From: Haloarcula nitratireducens
Lineage (GTDB): Archaea; Halobacteriota; Halobacteria; Halobacteriales; Haloarculaceae
Direction: 5' to 3'
DNA length: 64,000 nucleotides
Assembly (NCBI RefSeq): GCF_019599505.1
Contig: NZ_RKLT01000001.1
Location: 806,001 to 870,000 of the forward strand
Shown: piece by piece, positions 16,430-24,844 of the stretch
How positions within the stretch are numbered: position 1 is the stretch's first letter
Layout: each line of letters begins with the position of its first letter
Program-made: the position numbers and the translations under genes
The notes under the pieces: generated by a model
The model's input: the letters and a program-made list of their open reading frames with translations, nothing else
Told to the model about the DNA's origin: nothing
The model's database searches: none

Positions 16430-17527
16430 TCAGACCGTCGTCCACGAACCGCTCTCGTCGCTCTCGACGAGAGCGTCGACGACCGTCTGGACGGCGTAGG
16501 CGTCGGCGAAGTTCGGCTCGTAACTCTCGTCGGCATCGACGGCGGTGAGGAACTCGTAGTTCTCGTGGACGAACGAGTGTTCCCACCCGATACCGTGACC
16601 GGCGGGCCACCACGCGTCCATGTAGGGATCCGACGGCTCCGTGACGCTGATTCGCTGGAACCCCCGATCCCCCGCACCGCAGAGCCCGAGTTCGTTGAAC
16701 CGCTCGACGTCGTACCTGACCGCACCGTCGGTGCCGATTATCTCTATCGCGTTGGTGTTCTTGTGACCGGTCGCCACGCGCGAGCCCTCGATGACGCCCT
16801 GCGCGCCGGATTCGAACCGCAGGAGCGCGCCGTAGGCGTCGTCCGTCGTCACCGGCGTCGGCGTCCCGTCGTCGGGATGCGGCCGCTCCTCGACGAACCG
16901 GGAGAGCGTCCCGGCCACCCGCTCGACGTCGCCGACGAGCCACCGGGCGAGGTCGATCGTGTGCGCGCCGACGTCACCGACGCGCCCGTAGCCCGCCACG
17001 TCGGCGTCGTTGCGCCAGATCCACGACTCCTCGGGGTCGGCCTGAAAGTCCTGTAAGTACGTCCCGCGGAAGTGCCGGATCTCGCCGAGTGCGCCCTCCT
17101 CGACCAGCCGCTTCATCAGCGTCACCGCGGGCACGTACCGATAGTTGAAGGCGCAGGCGGCCCGGGCGTTCGAGTTCGCCGCGGCCTCGACCATCTCCTC
17201 GGCCGCGTCGAGCGTCGACGCCAGCGGTTTCTCACAGAGGACGTGGACGCCCGCTTCCAGCGCCGCGATGGACGGCTCGGAGTGGAGGTCGTTCGGCGTG
17301 AGGTTGTAGAGGACGTCCACCTCGTCGATGGCGTCCCGCCACTCCGTCGTCGTCCGGTCGAACCCGTACCGATCCGCCGCCCGGGTCAGCGCGTCTTCGT
17401 CCCGGCCGGCGATGATCCGCCGGTTCGTCGCCGGTGCGTCCGGGAAGAACATCGGCAGGCGAGCGAGCGCGTTCGCGTGGGCTTTCCCCATCAGTCCGTA
17501 CCCGACGAAGCCGACGTCGTAGGTCAC
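16430..17527 (-). CDS. Gfo/Idh/MocA family oxidoreductase
   Basis: The 365-residue NAD(P)-dependent dehydrogenase has an N-terminal Rossmann motif (VGFVGYGLMGKAHANAL, 5-21), the conserved CEKPLAST (about 97-104; the Lys is catalytic) and a C-terminal alpha/beta domain with DVGAHTIDLARWLVGDV (the His is the usual acid/base). Members oxidise or reduce cyclitols, sugars and glycosides; inositol 2-dehydrogenase is one. It lies directly upstream of the sugar transporter operon on the same strand. A close paralogue occurs at 61928: both share KAHANAxARLPMFFxDAP near the N-terminus and a WWPxGHxIGWEHxFVHENYEF block. Confidence 0.88.
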   Translation of the reverse strand: MTYDVGFVGYGLMGKAHANALARLPMFFPDAPATNRRIIAGRDEDALTRAADRYGFDRTTTEWRDAIDEVDVLYNLTPNDLHSEPSIAALEAGVHVLCEKPLASTLDAAEEMVEAAANSNARAACAFNYRYVPAVTLMKRLVEEGALGEIRHFRGTYLQDFQADPEESWIWRNDADVAGYGRVGDVGAHTIDLARWLVGDVERVAGTLSRFVEERPHPDDGTPTPVTTDDAYGALLRFESGAQGVIEGSRVATGHKNTNAIEIIGTDGAVRYDVERFNELGLCGAGDRGFQRISVTEPSDPYMDAWWPAGHGIGWEHSFVHENYEFLTAVDADESYEPNFADAYAVQTVVDALVESDESGSWTTV

Positions 17528-17921
17528 GGGTATCGCCTCCCGTCCGCTCTCGGCGCGGTCGTTTTCGGCACGCTCGGCCGTCGAAACCCGGCGCTCTCGC
17601 CGGAAATCGGTCCGGTCATACGAGTCGTACTGCGACGCCCGACGGCAAAAACCTAGCCCGTGCGACGACGAACTCGCGATCCGGTCCCCACGACGGTGCG
17701 CAGCCGCGGCGGTAGCCGCTGACTACCCGTTAGGTCGTCGGCATTCGGACGGCCGCCCGAAGCGGCCCTCTCGTGGCCGGGGCGGGAGTCGCTTCGTTCG
17801 CGACCGACCCTCAACGCTTTTGTAGTCCCGCCTGAAATTGTAACGGTAGATAATACCATGCACTATCCAGGTTCGCCGGTAGCGCTAGGTCCAGCCGCGT
17901 CGATCGTCCCGAGGGCGTGAT
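17528..17921. other. Divergent intergenic region between Gfo/Idh/MocA and aldolase genes
   Basis: No gene is supported. The right part (17820-17865) is AT-rich and includes GGTAGATAATACC, a short imperfect palindrome. A GAGGGCGTGAT segment just before the ATG at 17922 could be the aldolase ribosome-binding site. Both flanking catabolic genes would be controlled from here. Confidence 0.55.
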
Positions 17922-18698
17922 ATGACCGACATCAAGCGCGCCATCGAAGCGTTCGATCAGCCGCTCGGAACGTGGCTTTCCATCGGGCACCCCACCGTAG
18001 CGGAGGCGGCCGCCGGACTCGACGTGGACTTCGTCCTCGTCGATATGGAACACACGACGATGTGCTTAGAGACCGTCGAGGGGATGGCCCGCGGCGTGGA
18101 CGCCGCCGAGGGCGACACCGATACGGTTGTTCGCGTGCCGTGGAACGATCCGGTCAGGCTGAAACGGATCGTCGACATCGGCGTCGCCGGGGTGATGGCC
18201 CCGATGATCGGCACAGCCGAGGAAGCACGGACGCTCGTCCGCGCGCTCCGCTATCCCCCCGATGGGATTCGCGGTATCGCCGGGAGTCGCGCGACCGGCT
18301 ACGGGCGCAACTTCGAAGAGTACGTCCAGACGGCCAACGGTTCGATTCTGACCGTCGCGCAGATCGAGACACAGCAGGGCCTCGACAACGTCGCGGAGAT
18401 CGCGCGCGTGGACGGCATCGACGCGCTGTTCGTCGGTCCCGCGGACCTCTCGGCGGCCCTCGATCTCTTCGGGGAGTGGCACTCCGAGGAGTTCGACCAC
18501 GCGCTCGAAGCCGTCGTCCGCGCTGGCAACGCTGCCGACGTCCCCGTCGGCACACTCACCGTCGATGTTCGGGACGTCCCCAAGCGAGTCGCCCAGGGGT
18601 TCGACTTCCTCATCGCCGGGAAGGACGTCTCGTTGCTGATGGACGGGATCGAGACGGCGATCGACGAATACGACGAGGCCGCTGCCTCGACCGACTGA
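17922..18698 (+). CDS. HpcH/HpaI family aldolase (2-keto-3-deoxy sugar acid aldolase type)
   Basis: The 258-residue class II (divalent-metal) aldolase has FVLVDMEHTTM (about 36-46), RVPWNDPVRLKRIVDIGVAGVMAPMI (substrate and metal loop), VAQIETQQGLDN (metal-binding Glu) and VGPADLSAAL. Relatives cleave 4-hydroxy-2-keto-acids, such as 2-keto-3-deoxy-glucarate or 2-keto-3-deoxy-L-rhamnonate, into pyruvate and an aldehyde. Its position beside the sugar transporter and dehydrogenase block suggests the last, pyruvate-releasing step of that pathway. It is divergent from the Gfo/Idh/MocA gene. Confidence 0.87.
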   Translation: MTDIKRAIEAFDQPLGTWLSIGHPTVAEAAAGLDVDFVLVDMEHTTMCLETVEGMARGVDAAEGDTDTVVRVPWNDPVRLKRIVDIGVAGVMAPMIGTAEEARTLVRALRYPPDGIRGIAGSRATGYGRNFEEYVQTANGSILTVAQIETQQGLDNVAEIARVDGIDALFVGPADLSAALDLFGEWHSEEFDHALEAVVRAGNAADVPVGTLTVDVRDVPKRVAQGFDFLIAGKDVSLLMDGIETAIDEYDEAAASTD

Positions 18699-19243
18699 TG
18701 GCCGTCGCACGTCGCTTCTCCAGCATCGCCCGCACCGATAGTCGCCCGTCGCTGTGGGGGACTCGCCGCGGAGTCTCACAGGCCGTCAGAGGTCACTTGT
18801 GAACGCGACTCTCGCCGCTGGTCGGCACAGCAGAGCCCCCGTCAGACGACGGTGCCAGACCGTTCGGAATCGCCGAACAGATCTCCGAAGTCGGTGAGAA
18901 CCACGCCTAAGTAACCCGGCTCGTCTTTCCGGATCGACGCGACTCAGACCGCTCTGTTCCCGGAGATCGCGCGGGGCTGCTGTTCCCGGAGAAACGAGGA
19001 GTTCGTTCGTCACCTGCGAACGCTTTCTGTCCCACCTCGCAGACTGCAGTCTCACCGTGCTTTCGGGCCGTATTTGATGAGATGATATCCGAATAACGAA
19101 CGTACTATCGATATTTTCGTCTCTCCCGAAAGCTCGTTCAGTGCGATTCGGAGGTATTCATCGCAGTTCTATATAGCAATATAAGATTTACTCGTCTCCC
19201 ACGGCCCAGAAATCGGTTGGAGTGAGAACGACAGAATACAGCG
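18699..19243. other. Gene-poor stretch before the integrase
   Basis: No intact gene is supported. GC content falls toward 19070-19200, where AT-rich tracts occur. Short frames translate into Arg/Ser-rich sequence with no domain. No tRNA or obvious attachment-site repeat is visible beside the integrase. Confidence 0.55.
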
Positions 19244-20284
19244 CTAGATCCGCAACGAGTAGATATTCGCCTCGTAGACGTCCCGAACCCGGTCGCCCCA
19301 GTCGTGCGTGTACGTATCGATGACGTCCTGTGCGACGTCACCCCGGAGGTACTTGACGACCCCGCGGTCACCGGTGCGGTCGCGGAGGTGCGTCGTGAAG
19401 AAGTGCCGGAAGTAGTGGGGCGTGACGTTCTCTTCGGCACCGCCGCCGTCTCGATACCAGCCTCGGTCCCGAGCGTGAGTCTCGACGAGGTGATGCACCA
19501 TATCGGGTGTGAGACGTGCCCCCCACTCGCCGCTCGTCGAGACGAACAACGGCGTCGCCGCGGAGCGCGTATCCGGCCGAATCGCCAGCCAGTGCCGCAG
19601 GGCGCGGGCGAGCTCTCCGTCTATCGGTATCGTCGTATCCCGCTTGCGCTTGTTCGAGGCGGTTCGCTCCTCGCCGTTAGAGACCTGCCCGCGAGACGGC
19701 GACGCCGAGACGTACATCGAGTCGGGGCGGCCGTCTAGCCCGGCGCGAACGGGAACGTCGGGGCGTGGTCCGGGAGTTTCGAGGTGGACGTCCCGAGCGT
19801 CTAAGTTACACAGCTCGCCGACGCGTATCCCGGTCTTGAGCAGCGTGACGACGACGGCCCGTTCGAGCGGATGGCGGACGGCCGAAACGAACTCTCGCAT
19901 CGGCGCGACGCCGATCTCCCGGCGCGTCGGGTCCGTGTTGATCGATTCGTCCATCTCCTCGACGACCAGCGCCATCGGGTTCGATTCGAACGTCCCTATC
20001 TGTATCATGTAGGCGAAAAAGCGGTGGAGATACGAGGCGTACGTCGCGATCGTGCTCTCGCTCTTCTCGCCGCGGAGCCCGTGGACGTACGCCATGCAGT
20101 CCCGATGTGACGCCTCTGCGACGGGGACCGGTCGACTTCCCTCGGTGAGAAACACCTCGAAGTCCCGCAGTACTCGCTCGTAGAACGCTCGAGTCCGGTC
20201 GCTCTTACCGTGGTAGGTAATGTCGTCGAGGAAGTACGCGATCGGGTCCTCCTCGTCCGTAGCGTCGGCGGCATCAGAACTCAT
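19244..20284 (-). CDS. Tyrosine recombinase / phage-type integrase
   Basis: The 346-residue protein has an N-terminal SAM-like DNA-binding domain (DDITYHGKSDRTRAFYERVLRDFEVFL) and a C-terminal catalytic domain with Arg in LLKTGIRVGELCNL, Lys in NKRKRDTTIPI, HxxR in TPHYFRHFFTTHL and the nucleophile Tyr in DTYTHDW. The usual LGH before the Tyr reads RGD, so one His is missing. Its start codon overlaps the stop of the upstream DUF5805 gene (ATGA), so the two are co-translated. No other mobile-element genes or tRNA target lie nearby, so it may be a resident recombinase or a relic of an integrated element. Confidence 0.88.
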   Translation of the reverse strand: MSSDAADATDEEDPIAYFLDDITYHGKSDRTRAFYERVLRDFEVFLTEGSRPVPVAEASHRDCMAYVHGLRGEKSESTIATYASYLHRFFAYMIQIGTFESNPMALVVEEMDESINTDPTRREIGVAPMREFVSAVRHPLERAVVVTLLKTGIRVGELCNLDARDVHLETPGPRPDVPVRAGLDGRPDSMYVSASPSRGQVSNGEERTASNKRKRDTTIPIDGELARALRHWLAIRPDTRSAATPLFVSTSGEWGARLTPDMVHHLVETHARDRGWYRDGGGAEENVTPHYFRHFFTTHLRDRTGDRGVVKYLRGDVAQDVIDTYTHDWGDRVRDVYEANIYSLRI

Positions 20285-20703
20285 TCGTCGAGTACGTACC
20301 CCCCGTGGCGGCCGCTGTATCGGACCCGGCCGGACGACTGGAGCTCCTGGAGCGTCCGGTCGAGACGCTCCTCGATGTCGTCGGTGAGCTCCGCGAGCAG
20401 TTCGTCCCAGTCGTGAGGCTCGCCGTCAGCGAGAACCGCCTGGACACGGTCTTTCAACCCGTCGACCCCAGGGGTTGCGTCGGGAGAAGGGGGTTCCTCG
20501 GATGTGGGTCGTTCGCTGGTCTCGCTCGTAGCGTTCGATTCGGCGGGTTCGAAACCGCTACGGCCCGCCTGCACCATCGTCCGGACGAACTCGCTCTGAC
20601 TCATGTCGAGTTCGTCGGCGTGTTCGCGCCACAGTTCCTTCTGATAGGCTGGCACGTACGTCCGAACGGAGGTCCGCTCGTCGCCTTCGCCGTCTGCTGC
20701 CAT
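20281..20703 (-). CDS. DUF5805 domain protein, integrase partner (putative ribbon-helix-helix N-terminus)
   Basis: The 140-residue protein starts MAADGEGDERTS. RTYVPAYQKELWREHADELDMSQSEFVRTMVQAGRSGF (about 14-51) is the DUF5805 pattern: a beta strand and two helices like a ribbon-helix-helix DNA-binding unit. A Pro/Ser/Glu linker follows, then a second domain (DWDELLAELTDDIEERLDRTLQELQSSGRVRYSGRHGGYVLDE) resembling a winged helix. A GAGGTGA ribosome-binding site 5 nt before 20703 decides this start over an upstream in-frame one. It probably regulates or assists the overlapping recombinase. Confidence 0.82.
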   Translation of the reverse strand: MAADGEGDERTSVRTYVPAYQKELWREHADELDMSQSEFVRTMVQAGRSGFEPAESNATSETSERPTSEEPPSPDATPGVDGLKDRVQAVLADGEPHDWDELLAELTDDIEERLDRTLQELQSSGRVRYSGRHGGYVLDE

Positions 20704-20739
20704 ATCGTCACCTCTCTGCGCGCTCACTTCAATCTACTC

Positions 20740-20866
20740 CCATACGCACGGATAAATGCCCTTATTTGGGTGGCTAGTACTGTAGTATGCCAGATCCTGG
20801 GCGCATATACACAAATAAATCTAAGCAGGCGACGGCGTCGCGGATTTTGATGGGGCCATACGCACG
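20740..20866. repeat. 11-bp direct repeat flanking the DUF5805/integrase promoter
   Basis: CCATACGCACG occurs at 20740-20750 and 20856-20866, 116 bp apart. TATA-like stretches lie between the copies (20752-20760, 20810-20822). The copies could be operator sites for DUF5805 or element-end sequences. Confidence 0.5.
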
Positions 20867-21568
20867 CATCTAAACATCGACTCAGTTCGAAGTCGAGTGG
20901 ACGGAGATCGACTCGTCGCGCTTCGATCGCAGTTCGAGTCCCCCCCTGGATCGATCGGTCGTGTTCCGCTCTGATCGAGATAGGGTTACTGATACTCGTT
21001 TAGCGGTGCACTTCACGGAGGACTGTAGAAGGCGTCCCTTGGCGGTCGGCTTTTCGGGCGAGAATTGTCCCCCATTCTCGGCGATGGGATACCGTCCCGA
21101 ACGGGCCGTCCTCGACGCTCGTGTGGACCGTTCCAGTGACCGCTCCCTTACCGTGATCTGGTTCACGATATGCGCGGTATCCGTTACCATCGGTGGCGCC
21201 TCCATCTGTTCTTTCGGGGGTCGGCCAATCGTATTCTCTTCCCGCGGCCAGAGAAGAGTGAGATCCCGATGGATCTATTCGGCGGATTTACCGCCGACGC
21301 TGTCGGAGTGGTTCGGAAGCGAACAGCCGTAGATAGACCGGTAACTGATAGATGCCAGCTGCGTTAGGCGTAGAACGAACTCGAGCCACGCCTTAGAGAT
21401 GGACGTCGAATCCGAGCAGCGACGCACCGCTGCCGCGAAGCGGAAGTCCGAACGAACCCGACGGGCGGCCTCCCGTCGACCGGGAGATCGCTTCTCGCTT
21501 CTCAACCCACCGTCGTCTTCCGTGCTCTCGTCGTTAGAAGTGACGTTGCGGGACGTTACGGTGCTCTC

Positions 21569-21592
21569 ATGCGATCGATCATGCGATCGATC
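21569..21592. repeat. Tandem 12-bp repeat (two copies)
   Basis: ATGCGATCGATC occurs twice without spacer; each copy includes the palindrome GATCGATC. No gene context explains it. Confidence 0.5.
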
Positions 21593-22082
21593 GTCTCGGC
21601 GTCCCCTCGAGCGCTCTCGCTGCGCTCGTCGCCGTTCATCGGAAGTCGAACTCTACGTCAGATCTCGATATACTCTTGCCCGCCATACCGTCGAATACCC
21701 TGTTCTCAGCCAACTCTACGTACGGAACGGGATGTCAGCCAGAGAAATACTTTCCCACAAAGGAATATACGTCGTACTGCTTAGCCACCTTCGTGAACCC
21801 CATCGAGACGCGTGGTCGGACCTCGAGCGAGCAGCGACGTCTCTGAGAGTCGAGTACATATCCGATCGCCGAACGATGACTTCGAGTCTGTAGCGAGAGT
21901 AGCAGTGGTAACCGTAGGTCCTCATGGACGATTACAAGAGAGAGAGACCACCCTGTTCGCGCGAGTTCGTCGTTTAATCGCCCAGGGTGCGTAATCCGAA
22001 ATCGCTTCCCGTCTCCGAGCGATAGCGCGACGTATGGACTCGGCAGCCCCGAAACCGGCCGCGGCGAGGAGAAGTGGTATCG

Positions 22083-22205
22083 ATGGCTGACCCCGCTCTC
22101 GTCCGCCTCTACATGGTCGTCATCGTCCTCGTCGTGATGCTGGTCGGACTCGTCGGCTCTTTCTATCTCGTCAAGTATCTGATCGGCTATACATTCGAAT
22201 CGTAG
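22083..22205 (+). CDS. Small single-pass membrane protein (40 aa)
   Basis: The ATG at 22083 opens MADPALVRLYMVV, followed by a hydrophobic helix rich in Val, Leu and Ile (about residues 8-36) and ending YTFES. The ratio of synonymous GC-ending codons and the clean transmembrane pattern support a real small gene. A GAGGAG stretch lies about 12 nt upstream, inside an 18-codon open frame (22034) whose TGA overlaps the ATG region. The function is unknown; it is divergent from the sensing operon on the minus strand. Confidence 0.5.
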   Translation: MADPALVRLYMVVIVLVVMLVGLVGSFYLVKYLIGYTFES

Positions 22206-22387
22206 TCAGCGGCCGTTCTCCTCGGTCGAGGCGGGCGTAGTGACAAAATATCAACCCGATTGGATCGGGATAGTCTGTCGCGCCCCAGCCGCATAAATTG
22301 TAGAGTGCTATATCAAACATAGCCGCGTTCGGCGGAACGGAGATGGGAAATTTGATTTGTCGCAGAGAACGGAGCCACGTCGCGCGC

Positions 22388-22864
22388 TCACTCGCTCTGC
22401 TCGTCTTCGGCGGCGTCGGCGACTGTCTCGGCGAGCGTCGTCCGGTCGAAGCACGCGGCGGCATCGCGCTCGGTCTCGAAGCGGACGACTTCGACGAGCG
22501 CCTCGCTCGCGTCGAACGTCTGGTCTGACAGCCGCTCCGCGAGATCGGCGTAGCCGTCGGCGAGATCGCGGTACGTCTCCATCGCGGCCTGTTTCTCTCG
22601 GATGGTCTCCTGTTTCGCCTCGATGGCTTCGACGTCCGCCTCGGGATCGCGGCCGGCGTCGGGCGACGTCGGGCCGGTCGGCGAGTCCGTCTTCGCCCGG
22701 TCGAGTTCTTCGCGAACCGCCGCGGTCTCGGCCTCGACGTCCGCCAGCAGTTCGTCGACGTCCTCGCGCATCGTCTCTATCCGGCCGGCGAGGAGGGCGG
22801 CTTGCGTCTGGCAGTACTCGGCGTAGTCCTCGGGGGTCGGGTCGCCCGTATCGTCGGTGGGCAT
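22388..22864 (-). CDS. Coiled-coil hypothetical protein downstream of the transducer-like gene
   Basis: The 158-residue acidic protein starts MPTDDTGDPTPEDYAEYCQ. It is almost entirely helical, with heptad-like stretches ALLAGRIETMREDVDELLADVEAE and DVEAIEAKQETIREKQAAMETYRDLADGYADLAERL. It has two cysteines and no membrane segment. I do not recognise the family. It is 67 nt downstream of the transducer-like gene on the same strand, so it may be the third gene of that operon and possibly a partner of the long cytoplasmic coiled coil encoded upstream. Confidence 0.7.
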   Translation of the reverse strand: MPTDDTGDPTPEDYAEYCQTQAALLAGRIETMREDVDELLADVEAETAAVREELDRAKTDSPTGPTSPDAGRDPEADVEAIEAKQETIREKQAAMETYRDLADGYADLAERLSDQTFDASEALVEVVRFETERDAAACFDRTTLAETVADAAEDEQSE

Positions 22865-22931
22865 CGCCGAAGCTACTCGGGGCCGTGGGAAATCGGTTCC
22901 GGAGCGGAAAAGTCGATCGCGCGGCGGGCGG

Positions 22932-24842
22932 CTACCGGTCGTCGTTCTCGGCCAGTCCCTGCGAGGGACCGCCGGAGAAGACGAACTCGTGTTCGGCCTC
23001 GGTCTCGAAGCGGTTCAGGATGTCGCCCAGCGGCTGGGCGTAGCGCTTGAGCTGTTCGGCGCGGGAGGAGACCTCGTTGAGCTCGGCGGCTTGCTCCTCT
23101 GCGGCACCGGCGACGTTCTCGGCTTCGGCCATCATGTCTTCGCTGGTGTCCGCGGCCTCCTGTAGCGAGGTCGCCGTCGCCCGGAACTGCCCGACGGAGC
23201 TCCCCAGGTCGACGTCGGGGTTCTCCGCCTCGACCTGCTCCAGGGTCTCGACGAGGTGATCGAGATCCTCGGAGACGTCCCGGAGGCGCTCTTTCTGGTC
23301 GTAAGCGTCGTCGGAGATCATCTGGACGGATTCTGCGACCTGTTCTGATGCGTCTCGAACCGACTCGGCGCTCGTGAGTACGACATCACCGGACTCCGCG
23401 ACTTCGTCGGCGAAGCTCTTGAGCTGGCCCAGCGTCTTCTCCAGTTCGGCGATCATGCCGTTGAACTCGCCCGCGATGCGGTCCATCGACTCGTTTTCGC
23501 CGTCGGTTTCCATCCGCTCGGTGAGGGTGCCGGCGGCGGCGGCCTCCATCACGTCGGAGAACTCCTCGGCTTTCTCCTGGAGGTAGCTGTTCATCTCCAT
23601 CGCCTCGGCGCGGGACACCTCCGCCTCCTTGCGGGCGCGTTCGGCGTCGTCGATCTGCTGTTTGAGCGCGTCGCGCATGTCGCCGAACCCGGCGTAGAGC
23701 CGACCGACGTTGTCGATGCGGCCGGTGGAGATATCCACGTCAAGGTTCCCCTGTCGCATCTGCTCGGTCTTGCGCGTGAGGCGGTCGATCGACGTCGCCG
23801 TGTTGTACCCGAGTGCGGCTCCGACGCCGCCGATGAGCAGCACCATCAGCGCCGTGCCGACGAGCCCGTATAGCTGGACGTTCTCGACGAACCCGAAAAC
23901 GGCCGAGTACGGCGCGTGAACGAGGACGACCCAGTCGGTCCCCGCTATCGGCGAGTAGCCGACGGTGTACCGCTCGTCGAGGACGGAACCGGCCGGCATG
24001 GCGGCGACGACACCGGCTTCTCGCTCGCCACCGCGCAGGTCGTTGGCCGCGCTGATAGGCTGGAGCGCGCGGTCGCTTTCGGCGTACGGCCGCAGCGTGT
24101 CCTCGCCGATACCGCTGTTCTCGCCCGTCGGCTCGTCGAACATCACGACGTTAGACGCGTTGACGACCTGCGTGAACCCGCCCGCCGCCCGTTCGGACCC
24201 CTGAAGGGACTCGGTGATGTCCGAAAGGGAGTACTCGATGACGATGTAGCGGTTCTGCGTCGCGTCGACGGGACTCATGAACCCGACGACCGGCCCGGTC
24301 TGGGTCCGGTAGACGTCGGAGCTGACGACTTCGCCCGCGCGGTCGAACGCCGGTCCGTTCGTCCAGCCGCGACGCACGTCCGAGACGTTCGTTCCGGCGC
24401 TCAGCGACGTGCTGGCGACGATAGACGTCCCGGTGATCTGTCGTTCTACGAGGTGGACGTCCGCCACGTCGGCGGACAGCCCCGCCTCCCGATTCCGGAG
24501 CTCCGCCCGGAGGTCCTCGGTGTCGCCGGAGGCCCAGACGCCGCTAGAGGAGACGAACTGGGCGGACAGGCGGTTGCGTTCGAACCACTGCTCGATGATG
24601 TCGCCCTCCTGTTGGGCGATCCCCCGGTACTCGTCGGTCACCTGCGTCTCGGTGTAGGTCTGAATCTGTCCCGTGGCGAACAGCCCGATCGCGCCCACCG
24701 ACAGCGCCATGACCATCAGCACGATAGCGAACTTCAGTGCGAAGTTCCGGCGAATCGCGTTCGGGACGACCGTCGCTGCGAGGCCGCCGTCGGTGTCGTC
24801 GATTCCCGATTCCCCTGCCGAAGTCGTATCCTGTGAACTCAT
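22932..24842 (-). CDS. Transducer-like membrane protein with dCACHE and HAMP domains but no chemotaxis signalling tip
   Basis: The 636-residue protein has a transmembrane helix at about 36-58, an extracellular dCACHE-like sensor (about 60-318), a second helix (about 323-346), HAMP (about 347-400), a second HAMP-like segment (about 420-475) and a coiled coil (480-612). It looks like a haloarchaeal Htr transducer, but the highly conserved hairpin tip (IAEQTNxLALNAxIEAA) is absent: after HLVETLEQVEA (about 529-539) the sequence passes through NPDVDLGSSVGQF to the C-terminal EEQAAELNEVSSRAEQL. It therefore should not bind CheA/CheW as usual. It starts 2 nt after the stop of the binding-protein gene. 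Confidence 0.85.
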   Translation of the reverse strand: MSSQDTTSAGESGIDDTDGGLAATVVPNAIRRNFALKFAIVLMVMALSVGAIGLFATGQIQTYTETQVTDEYRGIAQQEGDIIEQWFERNRLSAQFVSSSGVWASGDTEDLRAELRNREAGLSADVADVHLVERQITGTSIVASTSLSAGTNVSDVRRGWTNGPAFDRAGEVVSSDVYRTQTGPVVGFMSPVDATQNRYIVIEYSLSDITESLQGSERAAGGFTQVVNASNVVMFDEPTGENSGIGEDTLRPYAESDRALQPISAANDLRGGEREAGVVAAMPAGSVLDERYTVGYSPIAGTDWVVLVHAPYSAVFGFVENVQLYGLVGTALMVLLIGGVGAALGYNTATSIDRLTRKTEQMRQGNLDVDISTGRIDNVGRLYAGFGDMRDALKQQIDDAERARKEAEVSRAEAMEMNSYLQEKAEEFSDVMEAAAAGTLTERMETDGENESMDRIAGEFNGMIAELEKTLGQLKSFADEVAESGDVVLTSAESVRDASEQVAESVQMISDDAYDQKERLRDVSEDLDHLVETLEQVEAENPDVDLGSSVGQFRATATSLQEAADTSEDMMAEAENVAGAAEEQAAELNEVSSRAEQLKRYAQPLGDILNRFETEAEHEFVFSGGPSQGLAENDDR

Positions 24843-24844
24843 AG

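Larger units (their letters stand above)
20704..22082. other. 1.4-kb gene-poor region
   Basis: No intact gene is supported. Base composition is less GC-rich than the surroundings, and translations on both strands are not acidic. It contains an 11-bp direct repeat (20740-20750 and 20856-20866) flanking the integrase-operon promoter, a tandem 12-bp repeat (21569-21592), and an 18-codon open frame at 22034-22090 that overlaps the small membrane protein start. It may be the remains of an integrated element. Confidence 0.55.
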
